The notes under the pieces are model-generated. The model saw only the letters and a program-made list of their open reading frames with translations, made no database searches and was not told the DNA's origin. From Planctomycetota bacterium (lineage in GTDB: Bacteria > Planctomycetota > B143-G9): 5,182 nucleotides of DNA. The DNA lies in contig QNBY01000108.1 of assembly GCA_003644275.1 (NCBI GenBank), positions 1 through 5,182 of the forward strand. Reading direction: 5' to 3'. Below are positions 1 to 5,182 of the stretch, piece after piece (position 1 is the stretch's first letter; every line of letters begins with the position of its first letter). Both the position numbers and the translations under genes were made by a program.

Positions 1-1650
1 CGGAACGGCGGGCTCGAATACGCCGCCACCCGCGGCGACGGCCGGACCGGGGACGTCATAACCGAAAACGCCCTCCGGGTGAAGGGCGTGCCGCGGAGAC
101 TGAGGCCCCCCTTCCCCCCCGTCCTGGAGGTGCGCGGCGAGGTTTACATAGAGAGGAAGGACTTCGCGCGCATAAACTCCGAACGCGAGCAGGAAGGGAA
201 GGAAGTCTTCGCCAACCCCCGCAACCTCGCGGCGGGAACGCTGAAGCTGCTGGACCCCTCCGCCGTTGCCGCCCGCTCCCTCAGGATGGTGTGCTACGCC
301 CTCGGCAGGCACGAGGGCGACGTCCCGCGCACGCAATGGGAACTCCTCGCCTTCCTGAAGCGCCTGGGCTTCGCCGTTCCTCCCCATGCCGAGCGGTGCG
401 GAAGCATGAACGAGGTGCTGGCCTTCATACGCCGCTTCGACGCCGTCCGGCGCGGCCTGCCCTTCGACGTGGACGGCGTGGTGGTGAAGGTGGACCGCTT
501 CGACCAGCGCGAGAAACTCGGCCAGACCTCCAAGGCCCCCCGCTGGATGATCGCCTACAAGTACGAGCCCGAGCGGGCGGAGACGCGCGTGGTAGGCATC
601 GAGCACAGCGTGGGCCGGACGGGCGTCGTAACGCCGGTGGCGGAGCTCGAGCCCGTTCCCCTGTCCGGCAGCACGGTGAAGCGCGCCAGCCTGCACAACT
701 ACGAGGAGCTGGCGAGGAAGGACGTCCGCGTGGGCGACCGGGTGCTCGTGGAGAAGGCGGGCGAGATAATCCCCCAGATAGTGGAGGTGCTGCGGGACGA
801 ACGGCCGCCCGACGCCCGGCCCGTCCGCCCGCCGGAGAACTGCCCGGTGTGCGGGACCCCCCTCGTGAAGCGCGAGGGCGAGGTGGCGCTCCGCTGCCCG
901 AACCGCGCCTGCCCCGCCAAGGTGGAAGGCCGCATACTGCACTTCGTGTCGCGCGACTGCATGGACATAGACGGCCTCGGCCCGGCCCTGGTGAGGAAAC
1001 TCGTGCAGGCCGGACTGTTGCGCTCGCTCGCCGACATCTACCGCCTGCCGAACCGCGCCGCCGAAATCGCCGCCCTCGAAGGCATGGGCGAGAAGTCCGC
1101 GGCGAACCTGGCCGAAGCGATAGAGCGCTCGAAGGGAAGGGGCCTCGAACGGCTGCTCGCCGCGCTCGGCATACCCAACGTGGGCTCCCACACCGCCGAA
1201 CTGCTCGCCGCCCGCTTCCGCGACATACGCGCCCTGATGAAGGCGAAGCGGGAGGAACTGGAGAGCATAGACGAGGTGGGGCCGGTGGTGGCGGAATCCG
1301 TGCTGTCCTATTTCGCAGACGAGGCGAACGAGCGGGAGATAGAGGAACTCGAGGCCCTCGGCGTCTCCGTCCGCTCGACGGCCCGCACCGCGCCCGCTTC
1401 GAGGCCGCTCGAGGGCAAGACGGTCGTCGTAACCGGCAGGCTCGAGGGCATGAGCCGCAAGGAGGCGGAGGAATGGCTGAAATCGCTCGGCGCGCGGGTG
1501 TCGTCCTCCGTCTCGTCCAAGACGGACTACCTGCTCGCGGGCGAGGAACCGGGCTCGAAACTGGAAAAAGCCCGTAAACTCGGAGTGAAGACGGTAACGC
1601 TCGACGAAATGAAGCGTATCGCGGGGGAAGGTCCCCCGGAAGGAAGGTGA
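1..1650 (+). CDS. ligA: NAD+-dependent DNA ligase LigA (5'-truncated by window edge)
   Basis: Seals 3'-OH/5'-phosphate nicks in duplex DNA using NAD+, in replication and repair. The frame is open from base 1, so the GTG at 79 is internal and 549 residues are visible. Aligning motifs to E. coli LigA (671 aa) puts about 126 residues outside the window: domain Ia and the adenylated KxDG lysine. In visible-residue numbering the nucleotidyltransferase part has ATRGDG (9-14), EVRGE (43-47, E. coli Glu173), FANPRN (70-75, Arg200), DGVVVK (158-163, Asp285 and Lys290) and the RWMIAYK lysine (187, Lys314). The OB fold follows (VGRTG to GEIIPQ), then a four-Cys zinc finger (Cys281, 284, 299, 304), helix-hairpin-helix repeats (about 305-455) and a C-terminal BRCT domain (470-549). 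Lys82 replaces E. coli Arg208. Apart from the missing 5' end it looks intact and functional. Its TGA stop is followed 2 nt later by the glmM ATG. Confidence 0.97.
   Translation, partial: RNGGLEYAATRGDGRTGDVITENALRVKGVPRRLRPPFPPVLEVRGEVYIERKDFARINSEREQEGKEVFANPRNLAAGTLKLLDPSAVAARSLRMVCYALGRHEGDVPRTQWELLAFLKRLGFAVPPHAERCGSMNEVLAFIRRFDAVRRGLPFDVDGVVVKVDRFDQREKLGQTSKAPRWMIAYKYEPERAETRVVGIEHSVGRTGVVTPVAELEPVPLSGSTVKRASLHNYEELARKDVRVGDRVLVEKAGEIIPQIVEVLRDERPPDARPVRPPENCPVCGTPLVKREGEVALRCPNRACPAKVEGRILHFVSRDCMDIDGLGPALVRKLVQAGLLRSLADIYRLPNRAAEIAALEGMGEKSAANLAEAIERSKGRGLERLLAALGIPNVGSHTAELLAARFRDIRALMKAKREELESIDEVGPVVAESVLSYFADEANEREIEELEALGVSVRSTARTAPASRPLEGKTVVVTGRLEGMSRKEAEEWLKSLGARVSSSVSSKTDYLLAGEEPGSKLEKARKLGVKTVTLDEMKRIAGEGPPEGR
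1622..1638 (+). other. Short GC hairpin at the ligA 3' end, just before the glmM ribosome binding site
   Basis: CGGGGG (1622-1627) and CCCCCG (1633-1638) form a perfect 6-bp G/C stem around the loop AAGGT, inside the codons for the last residues of ligA. It ends 3 nt before the glmM Shine-Dalgarno. No T-run follows, so it is not an intrinsic terminator. It might influence coupling between ligA and glmM, or may simply reflect Gly/Pro codons in GC-rich DNA. Confidence 0.4.
1642..1647 (+). promoter_or_regulatory. Ribosome binding site of glmM
   Basis: GGAAGG lies inside the last codons of ligA, 5 nt before the ATG at 1653; the surrounding AAGGAAGGTGA resembles the full anti-16S consensus. It decides the start. 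The in-frame GTG at 1647, which overlaps the ligA TGA, would add only two residues (Met-Asn) and is the less likely choice, though a GGAA lies at a usable distance before it. Confidence 0.75.
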
Positions 1651-1652
1651 AC

Positions 1653-1666
1653 ATGGGTTCGCTCAT
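1653..1666 (+). other. Small predicted hairpin beginning at the glmM start codon
   Basis: ATGGG (1653-1657) can pair with CTCAT (1662-1666) around a TTCG tetraloop: four Watson-Crick pairs and one G-U. The start codon itself is the outer part of the 5' arm. The closing pair is G-C rather than the extra-stable C(UUCG)G form, so the structure is probably marginal. Confidence 0.3.
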
Positions 1667-3008
1667 AATGGGCATATCGGGAGTGCGGGGAATAGTGGGA
1701 GAGTCCCTCACACCGGAGCTGCTCGTGAGGCTGGGAATGGCGTTCGGCACCTGGGTGGAGGGCGGCCGCGTCGTGGTGGGCATGGACACCCGCGCGAGCG
1801 GCGAGATGGTGAAGCACTCCGTCTTCGCCGGCCTGCTGTCCTGCGGCTGCGAGGTGACCGACGTGGGAATATGCCCCACCCCCACCCTCTCCATCGCGGT
1901 GAGGACGCTCGGCGCGAGCGGCGGCATAATGATAAGCGCCTCCCACAACCCCATCGAGTGGAACGCCCTCAAGTTCTTCGGCCCGGACGGCGTCTATCTC
2001 GACGCCGACGAGGGAAGGCAGCTCCTGGACATATACTACCAGGGCGATTTCCTGAAGGCCCACTGGGACGGCCTGAAAAGCGTCTCCGACTACGACGGCG
2101 CGCCCGAGGAACACGTGAGGCTCGTCCTCGCCGCGGTGGACGCCGACGCCATACGCGCCCGCCGCTTCCGCGTCGCCCTCGACTGCTGCAACGGCGCGGG
2201 AGTGGAGATAACGCAGGAACTGCTCGCCCGCCTCGGCTGCGAGATCGTCACCATCAACTGCACGCCCGACGGCATGTTCCCCCACAACCCCGAACCCACC
2301 TTCGTGAACCTGCGGGACATCTGCCGCCTCACCCGCAAGGCCGAGGCCCACGTGGGCTTCGCGCAGGACCCCGACGCCGACCGCCTGGCGGTGGTGGCAG
2401 AGGACGGCTCCTACATCGGCGAGGAGATGACGCTCGCCCTCGCGGCCGACCACGTCCTCGACGAGCGCAAGGGCCCCGTGGTGATAAACCTCTCCACCAG
2501 CAAGACGGTGGAGGACGTGGCGGCGGCCCACGGCTGCGGGACGGTCCGCGTCCCCGTCGGAGAGGTGAACGTCTCGCGCCGCATGGCGGAGCTCGGCTCC
2601 CCCATCGGCGGCGAGGGGAACGGCGGCGTGATAGATCCCCGCGTCCACCTGGGGCGCGATTCGCTCATCGCAATGGCGCTCGTGCTCGAGATGCTGGCGA
2701 AGTCCGGCCGCACCGTCGGGGAGATAGTCGCGGGCTACCCCCGCTACCACATAGTGAAGGACAAACTGCAGGCCACCCGCGCCCGCGCCGTACGGGCGGT
2801 GAGGAAGCTGGCGGAGGAATACTCCGGCGCCCTGCAGGACACGAGCGACGGCGCGCGCTTCGTGTTCGGCGACGCCTGGGTGCACGTCCGCCCCTCGAAC
2901 ACCGAGCCCATCGTGAGGATAGTGGCGGAGGCGCCGGATAAGGAACGGGCCGCCTCGCTCGCCGAGGAACTGCGCCTCGCCGTGTCGCGCCACCTGGAGA
3001 CGGTATAG
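1653..3008 (+). CDS. glmM: Phosphoglucosamine mutase (archaeal/Bacteroidota-like GlmM)
   Basis: Alpha-D-phosphohexomutase family, 451 residues from the ATG, a normal length. It interconverts glucosamine-6-phosphate and glucosamine-1-phosphate in the cytosol, the second step to UDP-GlcNAc. Visible motifs: N-terminal SGVRG phosphate loop (about 9-13); active-site serine in SASHNP (Ser97), which is phosphorylated in this family; Mg-binding DPDADR (Asp239, 241, 243); sugar-specificity loop GGEGNGG (319-325); and C-terminal phosphate-binding loop RPSNTEP (413-419). Classical bacterial GlmM usually has RPSGTEP, so this is the other GlmM branch, known from archaea and Bacteroidota. Sequence alone cannot exclude phosphomannomutase or phosphoglucomutase activity, but glmS starting 4 nt downstream strongly favours the glucosamine role. 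The start is the ATG with GGAAGG 5 nt upstream; GTG at 1647 is an in-frame alternative. Isoleucine codons are 14 ATA, 9 ATC and no ATT. No truncation or frameshift is seen. Confidence 0.92.
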   Translation: MGSLIMGISGVRGIVGESLTPELLVRLGMAFGTWVEGGRVVVGMDTRASGEMVKHSVFAGLLSCGCEVTDVGICPTPTLSIAVRTLGASGGIMISASHNPIEWNALKFFGPDGVYLDADEGRQLLDIYYQGDFLKAHWDGLKSVSDYDGAPEEHVRLVLAAVDADAIRARRFRVALDCCNGAGVEITQELLARLGCEIVTINCTPDGMFPHNPEPTFVNLRDICRLTRKAEAHVGFAQDPDADRLAVVAEDGSYIGEEMTLALAADHVLDERKGPVVINLSTSKTVEDVAAAHGCGTVRVPVGEVNVSRRMAELGSPIGGEGNGGVIDPRVHLGRDSLIAMALVLEMLAKSGRTVGEIVAGYPRYHIVKDKLQATRARAVRAVRKLAEEYSGALQDTSDGARFVFGDAWVHVRPSNTEPIVRIVAEAPDKERAASLAEELRLAVSRHLETV

Positions 3009-3037
3009 CGCCATGTGCGGCATAATGGGTTACACCG
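3001..3037 (+). other. Predicted hairpin spanning the glmM stop and glmS start
   Basis: Bases 3001-3014 can fold back on 3025-3037: eleven Watson-Crick pairs and one G-U (3008/3030), with one A/C mismatch (3005/3033), one bulged G (3010) and a 10-nt loop (3015-3024). The stem holds the glmM TAG and the A and U of the glmS ATG. The only Shine-Dalgarno-like GGAG (2996-2999) lies just outside the stem, 13 nt from the ATG, which is long. A ribosome finishing glmM would open the stem, which suggests coupled translation. Confidence 0.4.
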
Positions 3038-4836
3038 GCTCGAAGCGGGCGGCCACGGTGCTGCTCGACGGCCTGGCCCGGCTCGAGTACAGGGGCTACG
3101 ACTCCGCGGGCGTGGCGCTCCTGGAGGACGGCACCCTGTTCGTGCGCAAGCGTGCGGGCCGCGTCTCCGAGCTCGCCGAGTCGCTGGCCGCCGAGGGCTT
3201 CGCCGCCGACATGGGAATCGGCCACACCCGCTGGGCCACCCACGGCAGGCCCACCGAGCGCAACGCCCACCCCCACACCGACGGGACGGGCTCGATAGCC
3301 GTGGTGCACAACGGCATAATAGAGAATCACGAGGAACTCCGCGCCAAGCTGGAGGCGGTGGGCTGCCGCTTCGTCTCCGACACCGACACCGAGGTCATAC
3401 CCCATCTCATAGCGGAGAACCTGCATCTGGGCATCGAGGACGCCGTGCGGGCCGCCTGCGCCGCCCTCGAGGGAGCCTACGCCATCGCCGTCGTCTCCGA
3501 GGCCGCCCCGGACAGGATGATAGCCGTCCGAAAGGGAAGCCCCCTCGTGATAGGGCTCGGCGAGGGCGAACAGTTCCTCGCCTCCAGCGTGGACGCCCTC
3601 TTGCCCTTCACCCGCCGGGTGGTGTACCTCGAAGACGGCGAGTGGGCCGTGCTCACCCGCGACTCGGTGGAGATATTCAACCGCGACGGCAACCCCGTCG
3701 AGCCCGACGTGAAGACCCTCGACGCTGCGGCGGCCGACGTGGAGCTCGGCCCCTATCCCCACTACATGCTCAAGGAGATACACGAGCAGCCGGGCGTGGT
3801 GAGGCGGATGAGCGCCGAACGAATACGCGACGGCCGCCCCGTCTTCGATGAGATGACGCTTCCCAACTCCGAACTGGCCGCCGTGGAGCGCGTGGTGGTG
3901 CAAGCGTGCGGCACGAGCTGGCACGCCGGGCTCGTGGGAAAGTACTACCTGGAGCGCCTCGCCGGAGTGCATACCGACGTGGAGATATCCTCCGAGTTCC
4001 GCTACTGCGACCCCGTCCTCGACCCCAAGACGCTCGTGCTGTCCATCTCCCAGAGCGGCGAGACGGCGGACGTGCTGGAGGGCGTGAGGCTCGCCAAGGG
4101 AAGGGCGCTCCGCACCCTCTCCATAGTCAACGTGGAGCGCAGCTCCATAGCCCGCGAGAGCCACCAGGCCCTCTACATGGGCGCGGGGGTGGAGATAGGC
4201 GTCGCCTCCACCAAGGCGTTCACCGCCGAGGTGGGGATGCTGTTCCTGCTCGCCCTCCACCTGGGGCGGATAAGGTGGCGGCTCAGGCCGGAGTTCGTCG
4301 CCGAGCAGCTCGACGCCTTCCGCATGCTCCCCACGGCCATGGAGCGCCTGCTGTCGTCGCCGGACGACGCCGACAGGATAGCCGCCGGGATAAAGGACGC
4401 CCACTCCATGTTCTTCATAGGCCGCGGGCCGTCCTACCCCATAGCGCTCGAGGGGGCGCTGAAGATGAAGGAAATAAGCTACATCCACGCGGCGGGCTAT
4501 CCGGCGGGCGAGCTGAAACACGGCCCCCTCGCCCTCATCGAGGACGGCACGCCCGTGGTGGTGGTCTGCCCGCGCGACGGGGTAACCGCCAAGACGGTCT
4601 CCAACGCCCAGGAGGCCCGTTCGAGGGGCGCTTTCGTCATAGGCGTGGTGCAGGAAGGCGACGATGAGGCCGCCTCCGTCTTCGACGAGGTGCTGGCCAT
4701 TCCCGCCGCGCCGGAGATGCTCTCCCCCCTTCTCACCGTCATCCCCCTGCAACTGCTGGCCTACCGCACCGCCGTGCTGCGCGGCTGCAACGTGGACAAG
4801 CCGCGCAACCTGGCGAAATCGGTAACCGTGGAGTGA
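3013..4836 (+). CDS. glmS: Glutamine--fructose-6-phosphate aminotransferase (isomerizing)
   Basis: Makes glucosamine-6-phosphate and glutamate from fructose-6-phosphate and glutamine, the committed step to UDP-GlcNAc. It has 607 residues (E. coli 609) and is complete. After Met1 comes the N-terminal nucleophile Cys2 (MCGIMGYTG). The class II glutaminase domain (to about 220) shows HTRWATHG (71-78), HNG (99-101) and DTDTE (123-127). Two SIS domains follow: the first has ACGTSWHAG (298-306), SISQSGET (344-351) and ASTKAF (398-403); the second has GRGPSYPIALEGALKMKEI (470-488) and GELKHGPLAL (499-508). E. coli Lys485, Glu488, His504 and Lys603 have counterparts in KMKE, KHG and the C-terminal NLAKSVTVE. 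One oddity is HAAGYPAG (492-499), where HAE is usual. The ATG is fixed by the obligatory Met-Cys start. It begins 4 nt after glmM with only a distant GGAG upstream, so translation is probably coupled. Isoleucine codons are 22 ATA, 7 ATC and 1 ATT. Confidence 0.98.
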   Translation: MCGIMGYTGSKRAATVLLDGLARLEYRGYDSAGVALLEDGTLFVRKRAGRVSELAESLAAEGFAADMGIGHTRWATHGRPTERNAHPHTDGTGSIAVVHNGIIENHEELRAKLEAVGCRFVSDTDTEVIPHLIAENLHLGIEDAVRAACAALEGAYAIAVVSEAAPDRMIAVRKGSPLVIGLGEGEQFLASSVDALLPFTRRVVYLEDGEWAVLTRDSVEIFNRDGNPVEPDVKTLDAAAADVELGPYPHYMLKEIHEQPGVVRRMSAERIRDGRPVFDEMTLPNSELAAVERVVVQACGTSWHAGLVGKYYLERLAGVHTDVEISSEFRYCDPVLDPKTLVLSISQSGETADVLEGVRLAKGRALRTLSIVNVERSSIARESHQALYMGAGVEIGVASTKAFTAEVGMLFLLALHLGRIRWRLRPEFVAEQLDAFRMLPTAMERLLSSPDDADRIAAGIKDAHSMFFIGRGPSYPIALEGALKMKEISYIHAAGYPAGELKHGPLALIEDGTPVVVVCPRDGVTAKTVSNAQEARSRGAFVIGVVQEGDDEAASVFDEVLAIPAAPEMLSPLLTVIPLQLLAYRTAVLRGCNVDKPRNLAKSVTVE

Positions 4837-4862
4837 GGCGTGTTCTTCCGGCTGCGCTCCAC
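4828..4862 (+). other. Predicted hairpin across the glmS stop / comM start, with the start codon in the loop
   Basis: Bases 4828-4839 can pair with 4851-4862: nine Watson-Crick pairs, two G-U pairs (4834/4856 and 4837/4853) and one A/G mismatch (4836/4854). The loop is 11 nt (4840-4850) and begins exactly with the comM GTG. The 5' arm holds the Shine-Dalgarno GGAG (4830-4833) and the glmS TGA. Folded, it would hide the ribosome binding site until a ribosome finishing glmS unwinds it. No T-run follows, so it is not a terminator. Confidence 0.45.
4830..4833 (+). promoter_or_regulatory. Ribosome binding site of comM/yifB
   Basis: GGAG sits in the last sense codons of glmS, 6 nt before the GTG at 4840. 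It supports that GTG as the start, in agreement with the position where the ComM/YifB family normally begins. Confidence 0.65.
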
Positions 4863-5182
4863 CGCCTTCCTGGGAATAGAGGCCTATCCGGTGGACGTCG
4901 AGGTGGACATTACCACCGGCAGGCGCGACATTGTGCTCGTCGGGCTTCCCGACGCCTCGGTGAAGGAATCCGCCGAGCGCGTCCGCTCCGCCCTCGCCAA
5001 CAGCGGCTTCTCCGTCCCGCGGGGCAGGGTGGTGGTGAACCTCGCCCCCGCCGACACCCGCAAGGAAGGCCCGCTGTTCGACCTCCCCATCGCCCTGGGC
5101 ATACTCGGCGCGAGCGGCCAGTTGAGCTTCTCCACGGAGCGCACCGCCTTCTTGGGCGAACTCGCGCTCGACGGCACGCTCC
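4840..5182 (+). CDS. comM: ComM/YifB family Mg-chelatase-like AAA+ ATPase (3'-truncated by window edge)
   Basis: Only the first 114 codons are in the window and the frame stays open to the end. They match the N-terminal ChlI-like (Lon-protease-fold) domain of ComM/YifB: LGIEAYPVDVEVDI (about 11-24), VGLPDASVKESAERVRSAL (34-52), NSGF, VNLAPADTRKEGPLFDLPIALGIL (66-89) and FLGELALDGTL near the edge. Family proteins are about 500 residues, with an AAA+ Walker A/B core and a C-terminal domain that should lie just downstream. ComM in Vibrio and Acinetobacter is a hexameric helicase that drives branch migration during natural transformation; the family is also common in bacteria not known to be competent, so the role here is inferred. 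The start is GTG, 3 nt after the glmS stop, with GGAG 6 nt upstream. It is in the same frame as glmS, separated from it by one TGA and one GGC codon. Other family motifs place it clearly apart from true magnesium chelatase. Confidence 0.93.
   Translation, partial: MFFRLRSTAFLGIEAYPVDVEVDITTGRRDIVLVGLPDASVKESAERVRSALANSGFSVPRGRVVVNLAPADTRKEGPLFDLPIALGILGASGQLSFSTERTAFLGELALDGTL

Noticed and set aside
79..81. GTG as the start of a short ligase
   Set aside because: The same frame continues to base 1 with the conserved ATRGDG motif of LigA upstream, so the gene is cut by the window edge and this GTG is an internal valine.
1622..1638. Intrinsic terminator after ligA
   Set aside because: The G/C stem is short and is followed by GGAAGG, not by a T-run, and glmM starts within 15 nt.
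425..1972. Long open antisense frames (also about 1527-3023 and 2665-4752 on the - strand)
   Set aside because: They lie wholly opposite well-recognised genes, read as low-complexity Arg/Pro/Gly/His-rich or Ala/Val/Gly/His-rich protein with no recognisable domain, and are expected from high-GC codon bias that removes stop codons in the antisense frames.
3001..3012. glmS ribozyme/riboswitch upstream of glmS
   Set aside because: Only 4 nt separate glmM and glmS and the preceding sequence is conserved GlmM coding sequence; there is no leader that could hold the ribozyme known from Firmicutes.
1664..3029. Nine-base repeat CATAATGGG near the starts of glmM (1664-1672) and glmS (3021-3029)
   Set aside because: Both copies encode Ile-Met-Gly with the favoured ATA codon in conserved N-termini, so the match is explained by protein sequence and codon bias and is not convincing as a regulatory element.
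4834..4836. Recoded TGA (as tryptophan or selenocysteine) making a GlmS-ComM fusion
   Set aside because: GlmS ends at its canonical C-terminus here, ligA also stops at a TGA at its expected end, and tryptophan is encoded by TGG in these genes, so the standard code applies.

Overview
The window is a gap-free, high-GC bacterial chromosome segment with four genes in a row on the + strand: the 3' four-fifths of ligA (NAD+-dependent DNA ligase), a complete glmM (phosphoglucosamine mutase), a complete glmS (glutamine--fructose-6-phosphate aminotransferase) and the 5' end of a comM/yifB gene (Mg-chelatase-like AAA+ ATPase). NAD+-dependent ligase, GlmS and ComM together indicate a bacterium. The exact lineage is not clear. 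The GlmM signatures (DPDADR, GGEGNGG, RPSNTEP, SASHNP followed by WNALKFF) belong to the archaeal/Bacteroidota-like branch rather than the classical Proteobacteria/Firmicutes GlmM. The ComM start (VKES, NSGF, KEGPLFDLP) resembles sequences I associate with the Verrucomicrobiota/Lentisphaerota/Kiritimatiellota group. A high-GC member of that group is a tentative guess only. Codon use is odd for the base composition: isoleucine is mostly ATA (14 of 23 in glmM, 22 of 30 in glmS).

Layout: ligA (1-1650, cut at its 5' side), 2 nt, glmM (1653-3008), 4 nt, glmS (3013-4836), 3 nt, comM/yifB (4840 to beyond 5182). No intergenic stretch is long enough for a promoter, terminator or riboswitch, and no RNA gene, mobile element, CRISPR array or long repeat is seen. 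The arrangement looks like one polycistronic transcript with translational coupling. The promoter would lie upstream of the window.

Functionally, GlmS makes glucosamine-6-phosphate from fructose-6-phosphate and glutamine. GlmM isomerises it to glucosamine-1-phosphate, the precursor of UDP-GlcNAc for peptidoglycan and other envelope glycans. GlmU, the next step, is not in the window. The flanking genes act on DNA: LigA seals nicks in replication and repair, and ComM is a branch-migration motor linked to natural transformation.

I see no previously undescribed gene system. The most interesting signals are small. Predicted RNA hairpins overlie each of the three internal start codons; in the glmS/comM junction the stem holds the Shine-Dalgarno and the glmS stop while the comM start codon opens the loop. 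Others are the ATA bias, the GlmM subtype and a few substitutions at conserved positions.
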